DNA of 64,000 bases from VGMD01 sp964552055 (GCA_964552055.1 CAZKFL010000001.1:1-64000); one strand, 5' to 3'; positions 51,311-60,517 are shown, numbered from the stretch's first letter. Notes: generated by a model from the sequence alone, not told the origin. Numbers and translations are program-made.

Positions 51311-54073
51311 GTGATTTACTATCGCATTCTAATCGCATTACTTGCGTCTATTCAATTTCTATATGGAGATGTTTTAATTGGTAAGCTTGAGAATGGGCTT
51401 ACTTATTATATTCAACATAACGAATTTCCGGTTGAGAAAGCTTCTTTGCAATTGATAGTGAAGGTAGGATCGATTTATGAAACGGAGGAGGAAAGAGGGC
51501 TTGCGCATTTTTTAGAGCATATGGTTTTTAGAGGTTCCGAAAATTTTTCTGATTACGAAGTTGTGAGATACTTAGAATCTATTGGAGCAGAATTTGGTGC
51601 GGACACAAATGCGTATACGACATTTGAAGAGACTTCCTATCATTTAAATGTTCCTCTTGAAAAGGAAGATTCTTTGGATAAGGCAATTTTAATGTTGAGC
51701 GATTTCGCTGGACGGGCTCTTCTGCAGGAAGACCTTATCGAAAAAGAGCGCACTGTTGTTATGGATGAATTTAATCGATCGCAGAATGATTCGAATTCAA
51801 GGATTTATAATCAGGTTTATTCGGAGTTTTTTAACAATTCATCGTATGCAAATCGAATGCCGATAGGTCTAAAAGAGGTTATTTTAAAAGCTGATCCTAG
51901 CATTTTGAAAAATTTCTATAAAAAATGGTACCGTCCCAATCGAATGGCAATTATTGCTGTGGGTGATTTTGATGTAAGTGAGCTTGAGAAAACAATTAAA
52001 GAGTGCTTCGGAGATCTAGAGAAGGGTGATGAGACAATTATCTCTACTGAGGTTTTATTTCCAATGGATGTGCGATCTCTTTTTATGGTTGATAAGGAGC
52101 AGATGTTTGTTCAGGGTTCTTATGCAAAATTCTATGGAGGCGAGGGTTCGTATGTAGTTTGTGATGAGCAGGTTAAATCTAATATTATAAGTTCAATTGC
52201 TGCTTTTATATTAAACAATAGACTTGATTGCTTGTCAAAAGAGCATCCAGCTCCTTATTTATATGCAGGTATGTTTTCTCAAGCCTTAACTTCTTTTCAC
52301 GAGATGCTCCGATTTCACTATATTGGTTTTATGGAAAGGCCTATAGATGGTTTAAAAACACTTTTTAGGGAAATAGAAAGGCTAAAAAAATTTGGAGCAA
52401 CAAAACCTGAGATTGAAGGTGCAATTGCAAAGCTTTCAGAAATTCTTATTTCGCGGTCAGATAATCTTGATCGAATTAGTAATGAGCAGTTCGTAGGCAG
52501 CTATCGAAATCACTTCTTAATGGGCATCCCCCTAAAAGCTGTAGAAGAAGTGTTTGAGCTAAAAGCCCGCTTAATAAAAGAGATTCAATGTGAAGATATT
52601 GCGCTTTGGATGCAAAATTATATTCAGTTAGAAGATATGCACCGTATTTTTTCGATGCCGTTTGTGGGTACAATTACTGCTTCTGATGTCGATCAAGCAT
52701 TTTTAGATATCAAAGATGAGGAACTGAAGCCTTACGAAGATCGATTAGATACTCCTCTGGAAGTAATTGTGGGTGAACCTGCTAAAGTAAGTTCGTCTCT
52801 ATTTAATGAAGAATTTGGTTGGACAAAGCTTACTCTCGATAATGGGATAGAAATAGTGTTTCACCCTACAAAGCTTGAGAAAGGACGTATCTTTATTGAT
52901 TTAGTTGCAGATTTTGGAAAAACGCTTTTTAAGCCTGAAGAATATGCATCGTCTGTTTTAGCAAGTGAATATTTAATTGCATCGGGTTTAGCAAACCTTG
53001 ACGGTTCTGAGCTTAAAAGTTTTTTGCAAAAAAGAGATTGTACGCTTGAGATAGCAATTAAACCAAATAGTCGAATGATCAGCTCCTCCGGACCAACGAG
53101 CGAAGCTGAGGGTCTTTTTCAAACAATCAGAGCGCTTTTTTTAGATAAACGGTTTAGCGGAGTTGTTTGGAATAGCTTAAAAGAGCAGGTAAGCGAAATT
53201 GAAAAATATAAGAATCACTCTCCTGAAGCTTATTTTTATGAAGATGCAAATCAAGTTATTTATAATAATCACCCTTTTTATATTGAAGCAAAAAATGATG
53301 ATGCAAAGGAAGAGTTAGCTAAAAAGTGTTTAGAGGTAGCCTTTAGTGATCCAAGGGAATTTGCCATAGTTGTGGTAGGTGACTTTGATGTAAGTCAGAT
53401 GAAAGAAATTGCTCTCAAGTACTTTAATTGGCAGATGGATGAGAGGATTCAAAATAGTAAGCCTCAATTGCCGAGCCTTGCAAATGTTGCGGAACCTATT
53501 GAAAAAATTCTTTATAGAGGAATGAATACTCATGGGACGACCATTATAGGATACAGAAAAAATTGCAGATCAGAAACACCTATTGGACTTTCCATGAAAG
53601 TTCTTTCTCATATTTTAACGGAAAGATGTTTTAAGAAGATGAGACAAGAGCTTGGTGATACTTATTCTGTTCAGTTGAACTATGAATTTCCATTGGAGCC
53701 TTATTTGGGATGTATATTTGCCTATTTTCAGTATTCATCTACCCCCGAAAAAGCGGAAGGTTTAAGGCAGATTGCTCTAGAAGTGGTGAATGATTTTCTA
53801 TTAAATGGAGTTACAACTGAGGAAGTGGGTGTAGCAAAGGCAATCATTTTTCAAAGAATAAAGGATGCTAAATTAACGGATAGATTTTGGACAAATTTGC
53901 ATGTTCATTCTCTGCTAAGTGATAAATCGTTAGATGAAATCCTGCTTGAGAAAGAAGATCTTGATTATCTAACGCCAGATACCATTCATCAGTTTGGGAA
54001 AGAACTATTTGATGGTACACCTGCAATTAGACTCTCTTTATTTAGAGAGGGCGCTTCTATAAGAGATTTATGA
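51311..54073 (+). CDS. Exported M16 (pitrilysin/insulinase) metallopeptidase
   Basis: A 920-residue two-half M16 peptidase with an N-terminal hydrophobic signal (YYRILIALLASIQFLYG). The active site is RGLAHFLEHMVFRGSENF (HxxEH with HFLEH). Its distal Glu is probably in LIEKERTVVMDEFNRSQND, typical of the family. A second, inactive-looking half begins near residue 500 (FGWTKLTLDNGIEIVFHP). The GTG start has AAGGA upstream. Periplasmic or outer-envelope protein turnover is the usual role. The 3' end overlaps the convergent glycosyltransferase by 85 bp. Confidence 0.92.
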   Translation: MIYYRILIALLASIQFLYGDVLIGKLENGLTYYIQHNEFPVEKASLQLIVKVGSIYETEEERGLAHFLEHMVFRGSENFSDYEVVRYLESIGAEFGADTNAYTTFEETSYHLNVPLEKEDSLDKAILMLSDFAGRALLQEDLIEKERTVVMDEFNRSQNDSNSRIYNQVYSEFFNNSSYANRMPIGLKEVILKADPSILKNFYKKWYRPNRMAIIAVGDFDVSELEKTIKECFGDLEKGDETIISTEVLFPMDVRSLFMVDKEQMFVQGSYAKFYGGEGSYVVCDEQVKSNIISSIAAFILNNRLDCLSKEHPAPYLYAGMFSQALTSFHEMLRFHYIGFMERPIDGLKTLFREIERLKKFGATKPEIEGAIAKLSEILISRSDNLDRISNEQFVGSYRNHFLMGIPLKAVEEVFELKARLIKEIQCEDIALWMQNYIQLEDMHRIFSMPFVGTITASDVDQAFLDIKDEELKPYEDRLDTPLEVIVGEPAKVSSSLFNEEFGWTKLTLDNGIEIVFHPTKLEKGRIFIDLVADFGKTLFKPEEYASSVLASEYLIASGLANLDGSELKSFLQKRDCTLEIAIKPNSRMISSSGPTSEAEGLFQTIRALFLDKRFSGVVWNSLKEQVSEIEKYKNHSPEAYFYEDANQVIYNNHPFYIEAKNDDAKEELAKKCLEVAFSDPREFAIVVVGDFDVSQMKEIALKYFNWQMDERIQNSKPQLPSLANVAEPIEKILYRGMNTHGTTIIGYRKNCRSETPIGLSMKVLSHILTERCFKKMRQELGDTYSVQLNYEFPLEPYLGCIFAYFQYSSTPEKAEGLRQIALEVVNDFLLNGVTTEEVGVAKAIIFQRIKDAKLTDRFWTNLHVHSLLSDKSLDEILLEKEDLDYLTPDTIHQFGKELFDGTPAIRLSLFREGASIRDL

Positions 54074-55140
54074 AGAATAATTAGGTTTTCTAATTGTTTT
54101 TCTAATGTGAATTTGGACACAAAGATCTCGTGCGCTTTTCTAGCAAGAGCGTTAGCTTCATCAGGATGATTTTGTATCCAACGCATATGGGCGTCAATTT
54201 GTAGGTAAAGTTCTTCTGCAGGTTTTTCTTGATCGATATATAAAATCGTATTGCCAAAGTGCTTTTCAAGAAATGGGTGTCTGTCGGATATAATTACAGT
54301 AGATGCTGCGCACGCTTCAAAAATTCTGCCAGTGGGTGTTTGTCCAAGAAAATGATCAGGAGCATGTAATACAAGCGTTACTCCCGTATTATGCATTGTT
54401 TTGAGTAATGAGGTGCCATCAGACTTAATAAAGCCTCGATAGCAATTAGGGGTATGTCTCCAATCATTTTTCTGTCCATATACATTAAAATAATGCGTTT
54501 TATCTAATCTTGAAAAAAGGTGTTTGTATTTTGAGCCGAAAATTGTATTAGCCATGTTAAATCCACAATAGAAAAGCTGGAAATGCGTAAGAGGTGTAAA
54601 TTCAGTTTTTCCTGAAGTGCTATACCAATCCATGTGAGGGCACTCTTTTTCAATAGAATTGCAGTAAGAGAAAAGTTTTTCGTGATCAGGAAAGCAGATC
54701 AGAAAGCCATCGAAATCAAGTAGATGCCTTGTGGGTTGAATCGAATTATGAGAAAAGTAATAATTACTGCCATGTGTTAGAGCAATATAGTGCTTAGCAT
54801 GTGGGTAATATATTTTATCGCTTTGAAGAGAAATAACAATATCGGGATGAAAAAGCGTAGCAAATCTTTCTCTATAATGAGGGAAAAACCTTTTATAAAT
54901 AGCTGATTGATGGAGAGGAAAATTGGCGCATTCTAAGTTAAGAGATTTTCCTGCAAGTTTAATGCGTTCTGCCATTTCTTGCTCCCCAATACCTCCTCTA
55001 TGCGTAATAAGAACGCGGAAACTGGGAGCTTTTTGATAAAGATCAGATTCCTCTAAAGATAGATAGGGTCTTTTTGTTCCAAAATAGATTAAGCTTCCAA
55101 CTAGCAAAAAAACTATTAAACCTGAAAAAAATTTCGCCAT
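53989..55140 (-). CDS. Membrane-anchored glycosyltransferase-like protein
   Basis: A 383-residue protein. One N-terminal transmembrane helix (FFSGLIVFLLVGSLIYFG) precedes a GT-B-type domain. The C-terminal half has TPTGRIFEACAASTVIISD followed by HPFLEKHFGNTILYID, which matches the nucleotide-sugar binding region of CgeB/glycosyltransferase group 1 proteins (E-x7-E context). The last part overlaps the convergent M16 gene by 85 bp. The sugar and acceptor are unknown. Confidence 0.75.
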   Translation of the reverse strand: MAKFFSGLIVFLLVGSLIYFGTKRPYLSLEESDLYQKAPSFRVLITHRGGIGEQEMAERIKLAGKSLNLECANFPLHQSAIYKRFFPHYRERFATLFHPDIVISLQSDKIYYPHAKHYIALTHGSNYYFSHNSIQPTRHLLDFDGFLICFPDHEKLFSYCNSIEKECPHMDWYSTSGKTEFTPLTHFQLFYCGFNMANTIFGSKYKHLFSRLDKTHYFNVYGQKNDWRHTPNCYRGFIKSDGTSLLKTMHNTGVTLVLHAPDHFLGQTPTGRIFEACAASTVIISDRHPFLEKHFGNTILYIDQEKPAEELYLQIDAHMRWIQNHPDEANALARKAHEIFVSKFTLEKQLENLIILHKSLIEAPSLNKESLIAGVPSNSSFPN

Positions 55141-55188
55141 AAGGAGTTGATTTTATACTGAAAAGATTCAAAAATCAAGAATTTGCCT

Positions 55189-56928
55189 TTATTTTTTATG
55201 AGCTATATAAAACGAGTTATCTGGTCTAGTTAATTTTACTCCTGTAATTTCTTCGGAATCATTTAAGAGAAATTCAACAATCGAACCTTGGTGATCTTTA
55301 ACATTGAATAAATTGGGCAGTTCAGGGCAAAGTTCGAAAGGTGGCTGGCCAAATGCTTTTGCAACCAGTGCTGATCCAATACGAGTTATACTGATTGTAA
55401 ATCCAAGGTAAGAGAAATCTCCTGTAAACTTTTCTAGATAGTCTTCCCCTGTTAATAAAGGGTCTTTTAATTTCTTAAACGAAATACCATCAAGTTTTGG
55501 TTCAAACGGGACTCGAATTGAGTNNNNNNNNNNTCCAAGATAGTTTTCTTCAAAAGTGAATTTAAGGCCTTTTAAAACAGGAAGTGAACTTAAATTAGAG
55601 ACTTCAAAGACATTGTAGTTACAGTGTCTTAATGGAAGATGGAGGTTATTGAAGATTGCATACAGTGTATCTTTCTGCATTCGTACCTCGATTGTACCGT
55701 ATCCTGGATGTAAGTAGGTGCCAAGATAATCTGAAATGGGGTGAGATGGTGAAGAGTTAAATTCCGTATCACTAATCTCCTTGCAAGGGTTTAGGTCTTT
55801 AAGGTCAGAATACCTTTTAGCCCAGTCAATAAAAGGAAGATCAAGAAGTTTGTCCATCATAAGCCCCGCTGCTAAAAAAGGAAAAGGGGAACCGGACTTA
55901 TTTCCTAGAATAATCATTCCTACATTGTCATTGGGTAGAAAGAGAAGAACTGAAGTAAAACCGCTTACAATTCCTCCATGAAGAGCAACAAAGTGGCCTC
56001 TGTAAGAAAGTAAGATCCAGCCAAATCCATATGCTTCCATCGGAACAAAATCTTGCACGCCAAATTCTGGGTTGCAAATTAGGTCTGAGACAACCTGAGG
56101 CTTTATGAGTTCGCTAAATGTTGATGGTTCAATCAAACCTTCCCCCTGTTTAAGAAGAAGTTTTATCCATTTGAGAAGGTCTTCAATATTTGAATTAAGT
56201 CCTCCTGCTGCTGCAATTGTTTTTGGATCCACTAAGGTAACTGGTTTATAAGAATTATCATAACTCAATGCATAGTTGTCTGAATTTTGCATTGTATGAA
56301 TGGAAAAGTTTGAGTGGCGCATTCCTAGCGGTTTAAAAATCCTTTCCTCGATTAGATCTTCATAACTTTTTTTCATAACTAGTTCTGCTGCATGGCTTGC
56401 AACCATATAGCCAACGTTTTGGTAGTAGAATTTTTCTCGCAAATCAAATAAGGGGTCTAGATATTTTAGTCTCCGTATAATCTCACTTCTAGAATGTGAA
56501 TGGTTATACCAAATTGCATCATGTCGAGGATAGCCAGATGTGTGGGTAAGATAGTCACGAATTGTGATATTATAAGTAGTAAAAGGGTCTTGTAGTTTGA
56601 AATAGGGGATATGATCAGAAATCGGATCATCCCAAGCTAAGCGCTCCTCATCAACTAGTTGTCCAATCATAAATGCTGTGAGAGCTTTGCTAGAAGATCC
56701 TGCGGGAAAAATTGTTTTTGGAGTAACAGGTAAATTTTTCTCAATATTGCGAAGCCCAAATCCTTTAGACATAAAAGTCTTTCCATCAACAACAATTCCA
56801 ACTGCTGCTCCTGGAATCTCCATTAAACACATAAGGTCTTCAACGATCTTTTCAAATTCTTCATGTTTAAGATCCGATCCATAACAAGCAATGCTCAAAA
56901 CTATAAATTGACAAATAAATTTTTTCAT
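55189..56928 (-). CDS. Exported serine hydrolase of the beta-lactamase class C family
   Basis: A protein of about 579 residues with a signal sequence (KKFICQFIVLSIACYG). The serine beta-lactamase/PBP-like fold has FPAGSSSKALTAF (SxxK) near residue 75, YYQNVGYMVASHAAE (YxN) near residue 166 and VALHGGIVSGF (HGG in place of KTG) near residue 313. The C-terminal 200 residues form an extra beta-rich domain of DUF3471-type appearance. Such enzymes hydrolyse D-amino acid peptides, esters or lipids; true beta-lactamase activity is not implied. Ten Ns (55524-55533) fall in the C-terminal domain, and the frame continues past them. Confidence 0.85.
   Translation of the reverse strand: MKKFICQFIVLSIACYGSDLKHEEFEKIVEDLMCLMEIPGAAVGIVVDGKTFMSKGFGLRNIEKNLPVTPKTIFPAGSSSKALTAFMIGQLVDEERLAWDDPISDHIPYFKLQDPFTTYNITIRDYLTHTSGYPRHDAIWYNHSHSRSEIIRRLKYLDPLFDLREKFYYQNVGYMVASHAAELVMKKSYEDLIEERIFKPLGMRHSNFSIHTMQNSDNYALSYDNSYKPVTLVDPKTIAAAGGLNSNIEDLLKWIKLLLKQGEGLIEPSTFSELIKPQVVSDLICNPEFGVQDFVPMEAYGFGWILLSYRGHFVALHGGIVSGFTSVLLFLPNDNVGMIILGNKSGSPFPFLAAGLMMDKLLDLPFIDWAKRYSDLKDLNPCKEISDTEFNSSPSHPISDYLGTYLHPGYGTIEVRMQKDTLYAIFNNLHLPLRHCNYNVFEVSNLSSLPVLKGLKFTFEENYLGXXXXSIRVPFEPKLDGISFKKLKDPLLTGEDYLEKFTGDFSYLGFTISITRIGSALVAKAFGQPPFELCPELPNLFNVKDHQGSIVEFLLNDSEEITGVKLTRPDNSFYIAHKK
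55524..55533. other. Assembly gap of ten Ns in the serine hydrolase gene
   Basis: A ten-N placeholder. The coding frame is kept on both sides, so the missing length may be close to ten or differ by a multiple of three. Confidence 0.98.
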
Positions 56929-57003
56929 AAGAACCTCGTAAAAAAGATGTTAATAGTATCAAAAAAGAGATATTAGGTCTAGCGTAGAGAATTAAATTTT
57001 TAG

Positions 57004-57185
57004 TAACCCTAGCCCGCATTTCTCACAAAAACTAGAAAATTTGGCGCAATCTGTCACCTCATCTTTTTGTAACTTATTGCTCGCTTTATCGATAGAGATA
57101 ATATTCTCGCAATAATTTTCAAAAATCTGAGGTAACATCTTGACCGACTTTCCAGAGTGTTTGTAAGAAATGCGGGCTAGGCGTA
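57004..57185. mobile_element. MITE-like element with 26-bp terminal inverted repeats (family C)
   Basis: Left end CCTAGCCCGCATTTCT-C-ACAAA-A-ACT (57008-57033) and the complement of the right end (57156-57181) agree at 24 of 26 positions. TA pairs with similar flanks lie just outside. The 174-bp body encodes no recognised protein. The stop codon of the RING gene (57177-57179) lies inside the right terminal repeat. Confidence 0.85.
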
Positions 57186-57890
57186 TTTTTTTAAAGCAAT
57201 TGTTATAAATGCAACTGTGGTGGCTGCTAAGGCTATGTAGGCAAGACAAATGCAAATATCTTCACACCGGTTTCTTGCTAATTTGATTGGTGTTGCATCA
57301 AGTTCTCTAAGATTTTGTGATATAGTAGCTATCTCAAAATTTCTAAAAGTTACGGTAACAGCAGAGCTTCCTGCTCTTTCAATTACGAGAAATATTCTCT
57401 CAAAAAATGAGCTTAACTTCCTTTCTAAATTAGGATTAGTTTTTACATGGTAGTCATAAAATTGAATGAACCTTTCTCTTGTTTTGTCATCTGATTCATG
57501 AGGAATTGGTTTTACATCTTCAAATATATCTCGAGAGCTTTTGCTTTCTTCATCGGATGACTCCTCATCAGAAGAAAAATGAGATAGAAATAACATTTTT
57601 ATGAGACGTAAATTTGAATCTATAAATCTTGATTCACCTTCAATGAAATTGGATCTTAAATAGAGATAGGTAATAAATCTTGCTCGACTTTCACTACTTT
57701 TTAATGATTCGCTACTTCTGCACGAAGGGCATTTCCAAGATGTCTCATTAAAAGAGAGTTTTACGCATCGCAAATGAATCGGGAAATTGCAACACGGCAT
57801 AAAAGTTGCATAGGATGCTCTTGTTGGATAAAGAGCGCTATCGACCTTATCAAGACATATTCCACAATCAAACGTTATAACAGCTGACAT
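57177..57890 (-). CDS. RING-type zinc-finger protein with C-terminal membrane anchor
   Basis: A 237-residue protein. Residues 9-59 form a RING-like metal cluster: CGIC, then PCC, FPIHLRC and WKCPSCR, in the order C-x2-C, C-C, H-x2-C, C-x2-C. The middle is charged and helical with an acidic Ser/Glu stretch (DEESSDEESKSS). The C-terminus holds one hydrophobic helix (CLAYIALAATTVAFITIAL) followed by KKYA, a tail anchor. RING proteins are eukaryotic-type E3 ubiquitin ligases; in symbionts they are host-directed effectors. E3 activity is inference. The stop codon comes from an adjacent MITE end, so the original C-terminus may have differed. Confidence 0.8.
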   Translation of the reverse strand: MSAVITFDCGICLDKVDSALYPTRASYATFMPCCNFPIHLRCVKLSFNETSWKCPSCRSSESLKSSESRARFITYLYLRSNFIEGESRFIDSNLRLIKMLFLSHFSSDEESSDEESKSSRDIFEDVKPIPHESDDKTRERFIQFYDYHVKTNPNLERKLSSFFERIFLVIERAGSSAVTVTFRNFEIATISQNLRELDATPIKLARNRCEDICICLAYIALAATTVAFITIALKKYA

Positions 57891-58185
57891 TGTAACCTCC
57901 AGGTAAAAGCAACACTATAACTGGAGAGTGTAAATTAAAGAAATCTTTATATTTGTAATATTTTTTTTAAGCTCTTAACTTCTTAATTTATAGTAAGTAA
58001 AAACTCAAAATTTAAGCTGTCGTATGGACTGATTTTTTAATGAAAGAATTGATGTCCCTTCTAAATAAGCGGGTTAGGATTTTGCTTTAAAGACGAATCT
58101 CACTTTCTCTTAACTATTAGCACGATGTGATCACATGTCAAACATTGTTATAATAACTTTAATAATAAAAATAGAAGGAAATGAC

Positions 58186-58695
58186 ATGGAATTTAATTTT
58201 TCATTTTCAGATTCGAATATAGATGATATTTATGTTCCTAACGCGCTTGAATTCTGGGCGCCAATAGAAGAAAGGCCTGCTTTAAATGAGAGTGAAATGA
58301 GCTCTATTTTAAATGAGGGAGAAGTCATTGAAAGCTTGCATGTAGCACTTCCATCATTTCTTATAACATCTGAAGCAGAGGGTTTTGCATACTCACCCTG
58401 CTTTGAATTAGACCGCTATTTTATTATTGCTAAATTAAAAGAATCGCCCTACATGATATTTTATGAAGAAAAAAGAAGCTCTTCTCGTATGCAAAAGCTT
58501 ATGAAAGAAGGCTTTTTAAAAAACCGAAGCAATTATTATCTCTTTGATGCTTTCTTTGACCCATTTTTTGGAGGGATTACTCCAAAATACTATCTTTTTC
58601 AAAGAGTAAGCTTTGAGACAATACCAGATGCAATGATTCTTTTTAGAGATCTTGAAAACGAAATGCCTATTGAGAATAAAATATTTATGTCTTAG
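58186..58695 (+). CDS. Hypothetical 169-residue protein
   Basis: No family recognised. The acidic, aromatic-rich protein (MEFNFSFSDSNIDDIYVP) has FFDPFFGG and several Tyr/Phe pairs and lacks a signal peptide. The ATG at 58186 has AAGGAAATGAC upstream and was preferred over the ATG at 58135. Upstream, 57891-58134 contains no gene. Its GC content and codon use look like those of its neighbours. Confidence 0.6.
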   Translation: MEFNFSFSDSNIDDIYVPNALEFWAPIEERPALNESEMSSILNEGEVIESLHVALPSFLITSEAEGFAYSPCFELDRYFIIAKLKESPYMIFYEEKRSSSRMQKLMKEGFLKNRSNYYLFDAFFDPFFGGITPKYYLFQRVSFETIPDAMILFRDLENEMPIENKIFMS

Positions 58696-58750
58696 AATCT
58701 TTCCTGAGACATAGAATTTGCGCTCAACTGAAAAATAGGATAAAAATCAT

Positions 58751-58903
58751 TTTCTCTCTTTGTCCATTTGTCTCTTTGTGTCTTTGTGTGGAATTCGGTC
58801 CTTAAGATTTTATAATTTAAGCTGACTGGAAGATGTTTTGAATATAATAGATTTTCATTCATTCAACACAAAAACACAAAGATACAGAGGCTCAAAGAAA
58901 AAA
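58751..58903. repeat. Imperfect inverted repeat built of CTTTGTG units
   Basis: Left arm 58751-58789 (TTTGTCTCTTTGTGTCTTTG core) and right arm 58865-58903 (CACAAAGATACAGAGGCTC) are complementary with mismatches over about 38 bp, separated by about 75 bp of AT-rich sequence. This resembles a mobile element's terminal repeats or a long hairpin. No coding potential. The rest of 58696-59129 holds nothing recognised. Confidence 0.6.
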
Positions 58904-59129
58904 AACAACTTTTGAAATGCGCTCAGTATTCAGTCGATTCAATTAAGCTAGAATTTTGCGAGCAACACCGTCTTCGTTACGTTGTAAATGCAAGCGCTTC
59001 GATCGTATAGATATGTTATGTTGCTGCGGCGAAACGAAAGTGCATCTGGAAAGATCATCCGCCTTATTACCACCCATGTTTGTTTCGCCTAAATTTGAGT
59101 GTCCCGTGAAGTTATTTTATAAATAATAT

Positions 59130-59984
59130 CTATGCATTATAGCATGTGTTATTAGCTAGGTTGCTAAGGGGGTTTCCAGGTAGGTTACTAAATGCGTTTC
59201 CAGTATAATTACAAATTTCACTAGAATTTGAATAGGTTGCGCTTTTTGGAAAGGCGGTAACACCATAAATATCAACCTCTGAATTTTCAATTGAAAAGGA
59301 AGATATGTAATTTAAGTTCTGAATTGATAAATTATTAATATTTTGAAGAACGACATTAAATGGGTCTTTAAAACCATTCAAAACAAAAGTCTGACAAGTA
59401 TTTCCATGGGAATCTAAACAGTTCAAATTCGCGCGTTCATTAGCTATAAATTGGATCGTTGGATTGTTTTTTTGAGAATTAAAAATATATGGAGATGGAA
59501 TCGGATTCCTCGTTGAATCAGGCGGATTCATACCAGAGATATATGATAGCCCGCTCATAAAGAACGTAACATTGGCATTTATATCAAAATCATTATAGGA
59601 AAAAAGACTTGAATATGGGTCCAGATTAAAAGTTGTTTCCGCATTAATTGTCAAAGCAACATCACCTTTAGTGTAATTGCTTCCTATCATTAAAGTTATT
59701 CCATCAGGAGTGAAATCTAGCTGTAAATTTAGCGGTTGATTTACAGTCATAGCCGTGATGCATATATTTTGATCTATATTGATAGTAAGTAACTCACTAA
59801 TCTTTGCTTTCCCGATGGTCACAGTGACATTTTCGCAATTACCATTTAGCACTAACCCAGGGTATGTTGATGTTGTCTCATTGTTTTTCAACCAATTACT
59901 TGGCGTTGTCCATTGATTATCGCCACTACTATTTGTCCATGAATATGTTGATGGTGTAACTGGAGTTGTTTTTTTCTTTGTCAT
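59130..59984 (-). CDS. Asn/Ser/Thr-rich beta-repeat protein
   Basis: A 284-residue protein beginning MTKKKTTPVTPSTYSWTNS. It opens with a motif typical of autotransporter-associated beta-strand repeats (W-x8-W-x5-NW type: SWTNSSGDNQWTTPSNW). It then continues as many short hydrophobic/Asn segments (NITVTIGK-like, LNLQLDFTPDGITLMI, VVLQNINNLSIQNLNY) that would stack as a beta-helix. A canonical signal peptide is missing, so the export route is unclear. The start follows a GAGGA ribosome site in repeat B2. A pathogenesis-type surface or secreted protein is plausible. Confidence 0.6.
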   Translation of the reverse strand: MTKKKTTPVTPSTYSWTNSSGDNQWTTPSNWLKNNETTSTYPGLVLNGNCENVTVTIGKAKISELLTINIDQNICITAMTVNQPLNLQLDFTPDGITLMIGSNYTKGDVALTINAETTFNLDPYSSLFSYNDFDINANVTFFMSGLSYISGMNPPDSTRNPIPSPYIFNSQKNNPTIQFIANERANLNCLDSHGNTCQTFVLNGFKDPFNVVLQNINNLSIQNLNYISSFSIENSEVDIYGVTAFPKSATYSNSSEICNYTGNAFSNLPGNPLSNLANNTCYNA

Positions 59985-60167
59985 AAATCCTCACATTAAA
60001 TTTTCCTCATGTCCCACTAAAAATGTCCTGTGGACATTTACTTTAGCGCGGGTCCCTTCTAGTGCAAATAGCACTTTGTCTGAAGTAGCGGCTCTGTGCC
60101 TAATTCAAATATGGGCATTTCTAACCTCGAAAATTTCCCGTTTTTGAATCATTCTCAGTATGTAGGC
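59982..60167 (-). promoter_or_regulatory. Structured 5' leader of the 59130-59984 gene, copy 2 of family B
   Basis: On the minus strand this lies just before the gene start: two hairpins (GTGC-TATTT-GCAC; AAATGTCC-ACA-GGACATTT) precede GAGGATTTATG. It matches 36416-36597, but the second hairpin's arms differ as base-paired sets (CTTTC/GAAAG there, TGTCC/GGACA here), meaning the pairing is kept while the sequence changes. That points to a structured RNA leader. The function is unknown. Confidence 0.65.
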
Positions 60168-60345
60168 TTAAACGGTCTACATTATAATTATAATAATTGT
60201 TGGATTAATCATATCGTGTTGTTAATTAATAACTCATATTTTTGCTTTTTCCATTTGCCCAATTGATCATTTTGCTCGGGCAATCGCATGAAAAATTTTT
60301 TATATAAGAAAATTCAAGAGTTAGGGTAGGTAAGGTTTTGTCCTA

Positions 60346-60517
60346 TATAGTTCTTTAATTTTGAATTGATTGGTTTAGCGGAGGAGACACTTTTTACTTG
60401 CAGAAGCGTTAGCGTTATCGAAGCAGGACTCTGTTTTTACAGATCCGATGCAGATAGCTGCAAAGAAAAAGATGTATCTGACAGATAAGCCTATCGAAGC
60501 AAATTTAAAGGACTATA
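60346..60517 (+). mobile_element. 172-bp MITE-like element, copy 2 (family A)
   Basis: Full-length second copy of the 33898-34069 element, same orientation and length, again bounded by TA with ends TAGTTCTTTAA and TTTAAAGGACTA. It lies between the family B leader and the DUF502 gene, where 60168-60602 otherwise holds no gene. Confidence 0.8.

Noticed and set aside
55189..56928. True class C beta-lactamase
   Set aside because: The SxxK and YxN motifs fit the fold, but HGG replaces KTG and a large extra C-terminal domain is present, as in esterase/peptidase relatives.
56992..57255. 87-residue minus-strand frame across the MITE
   Set aside because: It overlaps the RING gene in another frame and is mostly the element itself; no protein features.
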